From Parvularculaceae bacterium (GTDB lineage Bacteria > Pseudomonadota > Alphaproteobacteria > Caulobacterales > Parvularculaceae), in assembly GCA_028280115.1 (NCBI GenBank), contig JANQMJ010000001.1, positions 1 through 64,000 of the forward strand: a stretch of DNA of 64,000 bases, given 5' to 3'. The notes beneath the pieces are model-generated. The model was not told where the DNA came from. It searched no databases and was given only the letters and a program-made list of their open reading frames with translations. Numbering within the stretch: position 1 is the stretch's first letter; each line of letters opens with the position of its first letter. A program made the translations under genes and the position numbers. Of this stretch, positions 40,108 through 48,504 are shown piece by piece.

Positions 40108-41181
40108 TCAGGAAGCGATGACAATTCGGGTGAGCGCCGGGCGCCGAGTGCCGACCGATTTCGCATGTGCGAAGCCGGCTTCATTCAAGAATTTTTTGAT
40201 TTCCCTCAAAGAGCGCGGACGACCGGCGCCCATCGCCCAAAGATACATGTGGAAATAGGCGCCGACGGACTGCGCGCCGGGGGTTTCCGCCATGGGCTCG
40301 GCGACGAGCAACGCGCCCCCTTCAGGCAGGGCGCGGCGAATCGAAGACAACAGCATGCGGACGACATCGTCGTCATGATCATGAAGTATGCGGACGAGTG
40401 TGATAATATCCGCGCCTGACGGCAACGCTTCTTCGAGGAAGTTGCACGCAACGGCGTCCGCTTCGATCCCCTCATGCGCGAATCGCTGGCGCGCCATCGC
40501 AGCGACATTCGGCAGGTCGCAAAGGGTCGCTTTGAGATTTGGATATTGTTTCTTTGCAGCGCACAAAAATGCGCCGGCGCCGCCGCCCACGTCAATGAGA
40601 TGGCGATGCTCGGCAAAGGGATAGGCGCTCAGAATTTCGGCGGCGATGAACGCTTGAGTCTGGGCCATGAGCGCCGAGTATTCCTGCTCGCCGCCGGCGG
40701 TGTAATCCCAGAATTTCGCCAGCGCCGTATCCCGTGAGCGATTGCGCAATAGAGCGACGGGGTCGCTCAAATCGGCGTAAAGCGCCCCATGATGCTTGAT
40801 CATTTCGAATGCGGAAGGATTTCCGAGCAGCGCCGCGCCATGGGGCCCGAGCGCCCATCTTTCGCCGCGCCGCTCCAAAAGGCGCAGCGACGTAGCCGCA
40901 TGCGCCAGCCGTTCGGTTCCCGCCATCGGCAAGCCGATTTTTTGCGCGAGCGCCGCAATTTCCAGCGGCCGCGGCTGTAACGCCTCGAACAGCCTAAGTT
41001 CAACGCAGGCAAGGAGAATTTGCGAATAGACAAATCCGGCCGTGAGGTCGAAAGCCTCAACGGCGCGGCGACGCGCGATCGACCGCGTCAATGGAAATGA
41101 CGCCGCCCATTCCTGAAAATCCGGATCGGCGAGCAGCCGATTCCGCCAATCCAACAACCGATCGCGAAGGCCCGTCATCAT
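40108..41181 (-). CDS. crtF: Demethylspheroidene O-methyltransferase
   Basis: 357 aa SAM-dependent methyltransferase of the acetylserotonin-MT-like family. It methylates the C1 hydroxyl of acyclic carotenoids. It has a dimerisation and helix domain (about 1-165) followed by the SAM motif HLIDVGGGAGAFLCAAKK (about 189-206), a catalytic region VRILHDHDDDVVRMLL and the C-terminal RRPALTRIVIAS. It follows crtE by 28 bases in the same direction. With CrtC and CrtD it implies methoxylated spheroidene- or spirilloxanthin-type products. Confidence 0.94.
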   Translation of the reverse strand: MMTGLRDRLLDWRNRLLADPDFQEWAASFPLTRSIARRRAVEAFDLTAGFVYSQILLACVELRLFEALQPRPLEIAALAQKIGLPMAGTERLAHAATSLRLLERRGERWALGPHGAALLGNPSAFEMIKHHGALYADLSDPVALLRNRSRDTALAKFWDYTAGGEQEYSALMAQTQAFIAAEILSAYPFAEHRHLIDVGGGAGAFLCAAKKQYPNLKATLCDLPNVAAMARQRFAHEGIEADAVACNFLEEALPSGADIITLVRILHDHDDDVVRMLLSSIRRALPEGGALLVAEPMAETPGAQSVGAYFHMYLWAMGAGRPRSLREIKKFLNEAGFAHAKSVGTRRPALTRIVIAS

Positions 41182-41209
41182 TTTTGCGGTCGCGAAAGCG
41201 GCGGCGCGA

Positions 41210-42085
41210 TCACACGGCGGCGCTGTTGATATGTTTCGGCGTCAGGCGCTGGGCCTGGGCGTAGACCAGCGCCCGCAAGGCATCCGCGCCGGCGCAGTCC
41301 TCGGGAACCGCATCGGCGGCGTCGTTGACCAGCGCTTCGAGCTGTTCCAGCGCTCCGTCGAGCCCCAGCGAATCGACCGCATTAGGCCGCGCATTGACGG
41401 CGTCCTGACCCGCAGGCTTGCCCAGTGCGGCTTCATCCATGACGAAATCGCGGATATCGTCTGCGATCTGATAGGCTTCGCCAAGTCGCTCGCCGAGCGG
41501 CCCCCATGGCGCGTCGTCGGCCCCCATGGCGGCGGCCCCGGCGGTCGCCGCGGCGACAAACAAGGCGCCTGTTTTTTGCCGGTGATAAGCGCTCAGATCG
41601 ATTTCAGGCTCGCTTTCCCAGGCCTGCCCGGCGACGATGCCGTCCCGCGCGCCCACAGACCGTCCGACGATGTCCATGACTTTTGAAAGGCGGTCCGGCT
41701 GGCCGATGCATTCGCGGACAATGGTTTCGAAGGCCATCACGATCAGGGCGTCGCCGGCGAGCACCGCCAAGGGCTCGCCATAGGCGACATGAACCGACGC
41801 CTTGCCGCGGCGCAGGTCCGCCGCATCGAAACAAGGCAGATCGTCATGCACAAGCGATGCGCAGTGCAAGAGCTCAATCGCCGCGCCGGCGCCGGCGGCG
41901 AGGAGAAGATCGTCGTTCTGGGAACAGGCCTGCGCAACCGCAAGGCAAAGCTGGGGACGCACCCGCGCGCCGCCCGGAAAGACTGCGTGACGAATCGCGG
42001 CACCGAGCTTGGGCGGAGCGTTTGGCCCTTCTGAGGCGACAACGGCGCGCTCAATCGCACGCTCGATCAATGCGTCAGCATTCAT
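41210..42085 (-). CDS. crtE: Geranylgeranyl diphosphate synthase
   Basis: 291 aa trans-prenyltransferase that supplies C20 diphosphate to carotenoids and to the bacteriochlorophyll tail. The first Asp-rich motif is VHDDLPCFDAAD, the second is ADDIRDFVMD, with the usual GGARVRPQL lysine/arginine region (here Arg) near the N-terminus. The ATG at 42085 has AAGGAG 6 bases upstream. It is driven by an operator-fused promoter shared, back to back, with the crtD side. Confidence 0.95.
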   Translation of the reverse strand: MNADALIERAIERAVVASEGPNAPPKLGAAIRHAVFPGGARVRPQLCLAVAQACSQNDDLLLAAGAGAAIELLHCASLVHDDLPCFDAADLRRGKASVHVAYGEPLAVLAGDALIVMAFETIVRECIGQPDRLSKVMDIVGRSVGARDGIVAGQAWESEPEIDLSAYHRQKTGALFVAAATAGAAAMGADDAPWGPLGERLGEAYQIADDIRDFVMDEAALGKPAGQDAVNARPNAVDSLGLDGALEQLEALVNDAADAVPEDCAGADALRALVYAQAQRLTPKHINSAAV

Positions 42086-42099
42086 GGGCGCTCCTTGTG

Positions 42100-42143
42100 T
42101 GTCATTCTAACTAGTCAGTGATATATGTCAAATTATGTTGACG
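42100..42143 (-). promoter_or_regulatory. crtE promoter and paired PpsR-type operators in the crtE-crtD gap
   Basis: TGT-N12-ACG at 42126-42143 and a degenerate TGT-N12-TCA at 42100-42117 are offset by 26 bp. On the minus strand they supply TTGACA (42131-42126), a 16-base spacer and TAGAAT (42109-42104), the same module as at bchC. Here a short leader with AAGGAG follows. A plus-strand promoter for crtD is not clear, but the 42126 site lies 28 bases before the crtD ATG and probably controls both genes. Confidence 0.8.
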
Positions 42144-42171
42144 GTTTTTGCCTGCCGAACGTTCCAGCGCC

Positions 42172-43647
42172 ATGCGCCGTAATCCACGGATCGTCATTAT
42201 CGGCGCCGGCATTGGCGGCCTCAGCGCCGCCGCGCTTTTATCGCGCGCGTTTGACGTAACGGTTTTCGAACGCGCGCCGGCGCCCGGCGGTAAAATCCGC
42301 CAAATTGACGTCGGGGACGGGAAGATCGACGCCGGGCCGACTGTTTTCACCATGCGGTGGGTCTTTGAAGAGATTTTCGCCGAAGCCGGTCATGCGTTCG
42401 ACGCCGTCGTTAGGGCCCGCAAGCTCGATATGATTGCGCGCCATTTCTGGCGAGACGGCGCGCGGCTCGACCTCTATGCGGACACAACGCGCTCCGCCGA
42501 CGCCATTCGCGCTTTTGCGGGCGCGGACGATGCGCAGAACTATCTTTCTTTCTGCGACCGCACGCGGAAGATCTACGAAACCTTGCTTGATCCCTTCATG
42601 CTGGCGGACAAACCGAGCCTTTTAAGGCTGATGTTTCGGCGCAATCCGCTCGCGCTTGCCGGCATTAGTCCATTCGCGACCTTGTGGGGCGCGCTTTCCA
42701 AGCGGTTTCGCGATCCTCGGCTGCGTCAGCTATTTGCACGATATGCGACCTATTGCGGATCGTCGCCGTTTCATGCGCCGGCGACGCTGATGCTGATCGC
42801 CCATGTGGAACAGGCCGGCGTCTGGATGGTGGAGGGCGGCATGCAGGCGATTGCAGACGCGCTGACCGATATTGCATCACGAAATGGCGCAACCTTCGTT
42901 TATGGCGCGCATGTCGAAAAGATCCTTGCCTCGGCCGGCCGCGCCAGCGGCGTTGAACTTGCCGATAAGGAACGCATCGACGCCGATGTCGTACTGTTCA
43001 ATGGCGATCCGGGCGCGCTCGCGGCGGGCGATTTGGGCCCGGCGGTGCGCGGCGCCGTCAAGGCGCGTCTGAATGCGGTTCCTTCCCAATCGGCGATCAC
43101 CTGGACCATGCGCGTGCGCCGGCCCGCGCTCGATCTTTCCGTACACAATGTATTTTTTTCCGACCGTTATAAAGATGAATTCGATGCCGTCTTTGAAGGC
43201 CGGCGCGCGCCGAACGTTCCGACGACCTATATTTTTGCGCCCGACCGTCTCGATCCTGTGGGCGCGCGCGATGACGAACGCCTGTTTTGTCTCACCAATG
43301 CGCCGCCGGCGTCAGCGGGCGCCGTCTATAGCGAAAAGGAGATGGATAGCTGTCGCAAAGCAATGATCGATCATCTCAAGGCCTGCGGCCTGGCGCTGGA
43401 GCCTTTAGCGGGAACGGTGACGGCGACATCGCCCGCGGACTTCGCAGCAATGTTTCCGGGGAGCAAGGGCGCGCTTTACGGGATGGCAAGCCATGGATGG
43501 CGGGCCTCGTTTCAGCGGGGGGGCGTGCGAAGCCGCATGCCGGGATTTTACCTGGCGGGCGGCGGCGTTCATCCGGGTCCAGGCGTGCCGATGGCGGCGT
43601 TGTCGGGCAGGGCGGCCGCTGCGGCGATCAGGGCGGACCATGTTTGA
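42172..43647 (+). CDS. crtD: Methoxyneurosporene (1-hydroxycarotenoid 3,4-) dehydrogenase
   Basis: 491 aa FAD-dependent carotenoid desaturase. The N-terminal dinucleotide motif is IVIIGAGIGGLSAAALL, followed by GGKIRQIDVGDGKIDAGPTV, and the C-terminal substrate/FAD block is AGGGVHPGPGVPMAALSGR. The ATG at 42172 is preferred; a TTG at 42148 is the only in-frame alternative. No good ribosome-binding site is visible. It differs from CrtI by the ATLMLIAHVEQAGVWMVEGG region. It overlaps crtC by 8 bases. Confidence 0.93.
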   Translation: MRRNPRIVIIGAGIGGLSAAALLSRAFDVTVFERAPAPGGKIRQIDVGDGKIDAGPTVFTMRWVFEEIFAEAGHAFDAVVRARKLDMIARHFWRDGARLDLYADTTRSADAIRAFAGADDAQNYLSFCDRTRKIYETLLDPFMLADKPSLLRLMFRRNPLALAGISPFATLWGALSKRFRDPRLRQLFARYATYCGSSPFHAPATLMLIAHVEQAGVWMVEGGMQAIADALTDIASRNGATFVYGAHVEKILASAGRASGVELADKERIDADVVLFNGDPGALAAGDLGPAVRGAVKARLNAVPSQSAITWTMRVRRPALDLSVHNVFFSDRYKDEFDAVFEGRRAPNVPTTYIFAPDRLDPVGARDDERLFCLTNAPPASAGAVYSEKEMDSCRKAMIDHLKACGLALEPLAGTVTATSPADFAAMFPGSKGALYGMASHGWRASFQRGGVRSRMPGFYLAGGGVHPGPGVPMAALSGRAAAAAIRADHV

Positions 43648-44560
43648 CATAAACGTGCCGAATAACGGTTACGCCTGGTGGTATGTGGACGCTATCAGCG
43701 ATGACGGTGCATGCGGCATAACCCTTATCGCTTTTATCGGCAGCGTCTTCTCGCCCTATTACGCCTGGTCGAGAAAACGCGACCCGTTCGATCACTGCGC
43801 GCTGAACATCGCGCTCTACGGACCGCGCAAGAACCGCTGGGCGATGACGGAGCGCGGCAAAAATGCGGTTTCCATGACACGGGAGAGTTTTCGACTTGGT
43901 CCAAGCCGTCTTGCATGGGACGGCGCGGCGCTTGTTATCGATATTGACGAGATAACGGCGCCCGTCCCCGCGCGATTGCGCGGGTGCGTCAGGGTCGAGC
44001 CGGCTTTTGCGAGCGAAAAGGAATTCAGGATCGACGGTGCCGGCCGGCATTTCTGGCGCCCGATCGCCCCGTCGTCGCGCATCCATGTTGCGTTTAAAAA
44101 GCCGTCGCTTGAATGGTCCGGATACGGATATTTCGACGCCAACAGGGGCGACGAGCCGCTCGAAGCGGCGTTTCGCTATTGGGACTGGTCGCGCGCGATG
44201 CTGCCGGGAGGCGAAACGGCGATCTTTTATAATACCGATTTGCGGACCGGCGAGGAACGCTCGCTGGCGCTGCGGTTCGGCGCAAACGGCGATTGTGAGG
44301 AAACGCAGGCGCCGCCCCTGCAGCATCTGCCCGCAACGCCGATCTGGCGGATCGCCCGGCGAACCCGCGCCGACGAGAACACGCAGGCCGTGGTCGTCAA
44401 AACGCTGGAAGACACGCCGTTCTACAGCCGCTCGATGCTCGACACGGAGATCTTCGGCCATCGCGGCCAGTCAATACATGAATCGTTTTCCGGCGCGCGG
44501 CTTTGCTCGCCCGTTGTCAAAGCCATGCTGCCGTTTCGAATGCCGCGCATCGCACGATGA
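43640..44560 (+). CDS. crtC: Acyclic carotenoid 1,2-hydratase
   Basis: 306 aa cofactor-free hydratase that adds water to the terminal double bond of neurosporene or lycopene. Signatures: GYAWWYVDAISDDG near the N-terminus, FIGSVFSPYYAWSRKR, and ALNIALYGPRKNRWAMTERG. The ATG at 43640 lies inside the last codons of crtD. The gene converges with crtB (20-base gap). Its usual downstream partner crtA (spheroidene monooxygenase) is not present in the window. Confidence 0.94.
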   Translation: MFDINVPNNGYAWWYVDAISDDGACGITLIAFIGSVFSPYYAWSRKRDPFDHCALNIALYGPRKNRWAMTERGKNAVSMTRESFRLGPSRLAWDGAALVIDIDEITAPVPARLRGCVRVEPAFASEKEFRIDGAGRHFWRPIAPSSRIHVAFKKPSLEWSGYGYFDANRGDEPLEAAFRYWDWSRAMLPGGETAIFYNTDLRTGEERSLALRFGANGDCEETQAPPLQHLPATPIWRIARRTRADENTQAVVVKTLEDTPFYSRSMLDTEIFGHRGQSIHESFSGARLCSPVVKAMLPFRMPRIAR

Positions 44561-44580
44561 CGCAGATTTATCGTTCGGCC

Positions 44581-45615
44581 CTAGGGCGCGGTTTTTGACG
44601 CCTCTGCGCGGTCCCGTCGTTCGAGCCGCAAGATCAGGTCAAGCACCTGTTCGGCGGGGCGGGTTGCGCGTTCAATGGAGGTCTCCTGCGCCGGCTCGAC
44701 GGCGTCAACCAGAAACGCATTGGCGCGCAGCGGCGCGCCGTTGGACGGGGCGTAGGCGAAATTCGGGCCGACGACGGCGCTCGTCAACAACATAAGCTTT
44801 CGCTGGGTCGGCACGACGGCGCGCTGGCTCACCGAGTCGTATCCGTTATCGGCGATCTGTCGGCCGATATCCGCATAGATGTCGGTTGCGGCGACAATGC
44901 CGGCGCGACAGCGCATGGGCAGATAGTCAACGCCTGTCAGGCCGCGTTCATAGTAATCCGCCGCATCGCCTAACAGCCGCTCAACGACGGCGCCAATCGC
45001 CGGCGAGAAAGTCGGCGCGGCGAGAAAGCCATCACAGTCGACGCCGGCCTCGCGCAGCCATTCAAGGGGCAGATAGATGCGGCCCGCACGCGCATCCTCG
45101 CCGACATCGCGGGCGATATTGGTCAGCTGCATGGCGACGCCAAGATCGCAGGCCCTTGCGATTGCGTCTTTTTCCCGCGCGCCCATCACGACGGCCATCA
45201 TCGCGCCGACCGCGCCGGCCACGCGCGCGCAATAATCGTAGAGCGCTTCGATGGTTTCATAGCGCCGGCCGGCGGCGTCCCAGGCCAGCCCTTCGATCAG
45301 CGCGGCCGGCAGCGTCTTTGGAATGGCGTAGTCGCGCGCCACATGGGCGAACGCGCGATCGACCGACGAGTCGTCCGGCGCATTGTCGTAGGCGCGATCA
45401 AGACGCCCGCGCAGGCGCGCAATGGCGTGCGCATCGCCGCCGCCCAAATCGATCACATCATCCGAATGCCGGCAAAAGGCGTACAGCGCATAAGCGCTGT
45501 TGCGCACTTTCTTCGGCAATAAAAGCGAGGCGGCGTAAAAACTTTTCGATCCTGCCCGGATCGCCCGCCGACACGCCGCGAGATCGTTTTCCCAATCAGA
45601 CGAAGCAGCTTGCAT
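44581..45615 (-). CDS. crtB: Phytoene synthase
   Basis: 344 aa squalene/phytoene synthase family enzyme that joins two geranylgeranyl diphosphates. The first Asp motif is YAFCRHSDDVID (about 46-57), and the second region is AMQLTNIARDVGEDARAGRIY with LPLEWLREAGV, typical of phytoene synthases. It overlaps the end of crtI by 20 bases, the standard crtIB order. The C-terminal tail (RATRPAEQVLDLILRLERRD) is charged and not conserved. Confidence 0.96.
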   Translation of the reverse strand: MQAASSDWENDLAACRRAIRAGSKSFYAASLLLPKKVRNSAYALYAFCRHSDDVIDLGGGDAHAIARLRGRLDRAYDNAPDDSSVDRAFAHVARDYAIPKTLPAALIEGLAWDAAGRRYETIEALYDYCARVAGAVGAMMAVVMGAREKDAIARACDLGVAMQLTNIARDVGEDARAGRIYLPLEWLREAGVDCDGFLAAPTFSPAIGAVVERLLGDAADYYERGLTGVDYLPMRCRAGIVAATDIYADIGRQIADNGYDSVSQRAVVPTQRKLMLLTSAVVGPNFAYAPSNGAPLRANAFLVDAVEPAQETSIERATRPAEQVLDLILRLERRDRAEASKTAP

Positions 45616-47125
45616 CGGGCGCTATCTTGTCAAGGATTCGCGCTGAAGACAGCACGCCGGGCACGCCGGCGCCGGGATGGGTTCCCGCGCCGACAAGAAA
45701 GAGGTTCTTGACATTCTCCGATTGATTATGGGGTCGGAACCAGGCGCTCTGCGTCAGGATCGGTTCAAGGCTGAAGCCCGATCCCTGAAAGGCGCGCAGG
45801 CGCGTTTTAAAATCGAGCGGCGTCATCATCCGCGAGGTGATGATTTCCTTGTCCAGCCCCGGCAACAAGGTTTCGCTCAACCGCTTTTCAATAGTGCGCC
45901 GGTAAGGCTCGGCCTCGCGCCGCCAGTCAATACCGCTTGCCAGGTTGGGCGTCGGCGAGAGGACGTAAAACGCATCGCATCCTTGCGGCGCCAAAGACGG
46001 ATCGGCTTTCGTGGGCCGGTGGAGATACATGCTGAAATCGTTTGCAAGGCGTTTTCGGGCGAAAATGTCTTTTAGCAGTTGTTTGTAACGCGGCCCTAGC
46101 ATGATCGTATGATGACCGACGTCTTCGTAGCGGCGCTTGGTTCCGAAATACCAGACGAAAAGCCCCATGGAATGGCGCGCCTTTTCGACTTTCTGCTTCG
46201 ACCATTTGCGCGAAACCGTTTCCGGCAAAAGCTCGTGATAGGTGGTCGCCGCATCGGCGTTGGAAACGACGATGTCAGCGTCAACGGTTTCGCCGGTGGT
46301 CAGCCGAACCCCCGTCGCCGCGCCGTCGCGGACAAGAATTTCCGCAACATCGGCGTCAAAGACAATCGTTCCGCCCTGTCCGCGGATCAGCTTGACCAGC
46401 CCGTCGACCAGCGCGCCGGTCCCGCCCCTGGCGAAGTGAACGCCCCAGCGCCGTTCGAGATAAGGGATAAGGCCGTAGACCGCGCTGGCGCTGAAAGGAC
46501 TGCCGCCGATGAGAAGCGGATGGAAGCTGAATACGATGCGAAGCCGGGGGTCTTTAATATATTTCGATACAATACCGTATACGGACCGCAGCCCCTGCAG
46601 GCGCAAAAGCTCCGGCGCGACCCGGACCATGTCGGAAAATCTGGAAAACGGCGCGTCGCCCAATTCTTCGAACGCTTTGCGGCAAAGCTCTTCGCTGAGC
46701 CCCATGAACCGCTCATAGCCGGGCACGTCGGCGGGCGAAAAACGCGCGACTTCGGCGCGCATGTCGTCCGGGTCCCCGCTATAGGCAAAGACCGCGCCGT
46801 CGTCGAAGCGAATCCGGTAAAACGGGCTGACGGGTTCAAGCAAGACGTCATCGGACATGCGCTTTCCGCAAAGCGTCCACAACTCCTCGAACAAAAACGG
46901 CGCGGTGATGATCGTCGGGCCGCCGTCAAAGGTGAAACCGTCCTGCCGGAAGACATAGGCGCGTCCGCCAGGCGCATCGAGTTTTTCAAGAACCGTGACG
47001 CGATAGCCGCGCGCGCCGAGCCTTACCGCCGCCGCGAGCCCGCCGAACCCGCCGCCAATGACGATCGCCGTCGGCCTTCGGTCGGGCCGCGCAGCAACGA
47101 CGGTTGTGTCGGGTCGTGTCAACAT
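45596..47125 (-). CDS. crtI: Phytoene desaturase
   Basis: 509 aa FAD enzyme that desaturates phytoene to neurosporene or lycopene. FAD motif: IVIGGGFGGLAAAVRLGARG (about 22-41); then LDAPGGRAYVFRQDGFTFDG; the C-terminal block is LFLVGAGTHPGAGVPGV. The start is the ATG at 47125 (or the TTG directly after it), and no other start codon occurs before the FAD motif. This ATG lies inside a perfect PpsR palindrome and has no ribosome-binding site. The number of desaturation steps cannot be read from sequence. Confidence 0.96.
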   Translation of the reverse strand: MLTRPDTTVVAARPDRRPTAIVIGGGFGGLAAAVRLGARGYRVTVLEKLDAPGGRAYVFRQDGFTFDGGPTIITAPFLFEELWTLCGKRMSDDVLLEPVSPFYRIRFDDGAVFAYSGDPDDMRAEVARFSPADVPGYERFMGLSEELCRKAFEELGDAPFSRFSDMVRVAPELLRLQGLRSVYGIVSKYIKDPRLRIVFSFHPLLIGGSPFSASAVYGLIPYLERRWGVHFARGGTGALVDGLVKLIRGQGGTIVFDADVAEILVRDGAATGVRLTTGETVDADIVVSNADAATTYHELLPETVSRKWSKQKVEKARHSMGLFVWYFGTKRRYEDVGHHTIMLGPRYKQLLKDIFARKRLANDFSMYLHRPTKADPSLAPQGCDAFYVLSPTPNLASGIDWRREAEPYRRTIEKRLSETLLPGLDKEIITSRMMTPLDFKTRLRAFQGSGFSLEPILTQSAWFRPHNQSENVKNLFLVGAGTHPGAGVPGVLSSARILDKIAPDASCFV

Positions 47126-47160
47126 GAGTTGACATTAAACCGTGTCTTGGCGGCCGATAC
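47117..47160 (-). promoter_or_regulatory. crtI control region: PpsR operator covering the start codon
   Basis: A perfect TGT-N12-ACA palindrome at 47117-47134 contains the crtI ATG (47125-47123). A half-matching site (TGT-N12-TAC) lies exactly 26 bp upstream at 47143-47160. On the minus strand a -10-like TTTAAT (47139-47134) ends 8 bases before the ATG, with a poor -35 (TTGTAT) 17 bases further up. This predicts a leaderless or near-leaderless transcript. Confidence 0.75.
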
Positions 47161-47185
47161 AAGGCGGCGGCGTTTCTTGTCGGGC

Positions 47186-48502
47186 CTAGCCTTCGTCGTC
47201 GCGCTTTTGCTTTTCTTTCTCGGCGACAAGTTTGCGGGCCCGCCAGACGCCCAACGCTGAAAGGGCGAGCACGAAAGGCGAGGTCAATCCCATGACGACT
47301 TTTGCGTTGACAGCCCATCCCAATTGCTCGAGCCCCGCGGCGACATAGCCGATGACGCCGACCACATAATAGGTGATGGCTGCAATGGAGAGGCCTTCGA
47401 CAGTTTGCTGCAGGCGAAGCTGCAGCTTGGCGCGGCGATTCATGCTTTCGAGCACCGCCTGATTTTGTTTCTCAAGCGACATGTCGACCCGGGTCGACAA
47501 TAATTGCGCCGACCTGTCGACGCGCTCGGATAACGCTTGCAGCCGCGTCGACGCCGCCATGCAGGTGCTCATCGCCGGCGCCAGGCGTCGCTCGGTAAAC
47601 TCGCTGAACGTCTGCATTCCGGTAATGCGTTCTTCGCGCAACTCTTCATTGCGTCGCTGCACGAGGGCGTAATAAGCCGCGCTGGCGTTAAAGCGAAACT
47701 GCGTCTGCGTGTAGTTCTTTTCGATCGCCGCCTGCAACAGGGTCAGCCGGTTGAGCAGCTTTTGCTCTTCTAAGTCGCTCGTCTGCGTCATCGCGTCGGT
47801 GATTTCCGACAGTTCCGATTCCCAGGACGACAGCAGCGGATTAAGGCCCTGCGCCACCGGCAGCGGCAACAGCGCCATGATCCGGTAGGTTTCGATCTCG
47901 AGCAGGCGCTGCACGATGCGGCCGGCGTGCCACGGCGTCATTGACTGGTTGTAAACCAGAAACCGGCCAAAACCGTCCGCATGGATCCGAAAATCGGTCA
48001 GCGCAATCGCCGCGCCGCCGGACGTCCTTGAACCAATAATGGCGTTTCCGGCGAAATAACGCCCGGACGCCGCCACGACATCCTCGATATTGCAATCTTC
48101 AGCGACCATCGCCGCATGGGCGGCGGCGATCAGCTTTCCGGGAAGTTTTTCGAGCCACGCCGGTGGGGCTGCTTCAATCGCCGGATTGTCGAACGGTTCG
48201 CCTTTGCCGACAGGCGTGATGAACGTATAGCGCGTAAACTCCGTGTGACGCTCCCAGACCAGGCGAAACTCCCTGAGATCGACGCTGAAGTGTTTGGCGT
48301 CCGGCCCCGGCGGCGGCGCGCCATATTGCTTGGTCAGTTCAATGACGATCTCTCGGTCCTCGTTGCGATAGGGCCAGTCGGTCGTCATCGCAATGCAGGA
48401 AAGCTTAACCGGCGCCGTCAGCGGTTCCGGCGGACGGGCGTGGACCTCGTTGTTGAGGTCAAAACGTTGAGCATGGTTTTCCGGTAGTTTCATCGAATCC
48501 AC
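47186..48502 (-). CDS. DUF3422 family membrane-anchored protein
   Basis: 438 aa, GTG start at 48502 or ATG three codons later (48493). The DUF3422 hallmarks are NNEVHARPPEPLTAPVKLSCIA at the N-terminus, followed by a long coiled-coil-like helical region (about 225-370) and two C-terminal membrane spans (about 372-395 and 403-424) ending in a Lys-rich tail. The function is not known; the family is widespread in alphaproteobacteria. It begins 2 bases after the bchO stop, so it is probably expressed with bchIDO. That is a photosynthesis context, but a specific role is not shown. Confidence 0.85.
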   Translation of the reverse strand: MDSMKLPENHAQRFDLNNEVHARPPEPLTAPVKLSCIAMTTDWPYRNEDREIVIELTKQYGAPPPGPDAKHFSVDLREFRLVWERHTEFTRYTFITPVGKGEPFDNPAIEAAPPAWLEKLPGKLIAAAHAAMVAEDCNIEDVVAASGRYFAGNAIIGSRTSGGAAIALTDFRIHADGFGRFLVYNQSMTPWHAGRIVQRLLEIETYRIMALLPLPVAQGLNPLLSSWESELSEITDAMTQTSDLEEQKLLNRLTLLQAAIEKNYTQTQFRFNASAAYYALVQRRNEELREERITGMQTFSEFTERRLAPAMSTCMAASTRLQALSERVDRSAQLLSTRVDMSLEKQNQAVLESMNRRAKLQLRLQQTVEGLSIAAITYYVVGVIGYVAAGLEQLGWAVNAKVVMGLTSPFVLALSALGVWRARKLVAEKEKQKRDDEG

Positions 48503-48504
48503 AC

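Noticed and set aside
42135-42182. 15-codon plus-strand ORF starting in the crtE-crtD operator (ATGTTGACG) before crtD
   Set aside because: The ATG is a by-product of the operator sequence, it is out of frame with crtD and has no ribosome-binding site.
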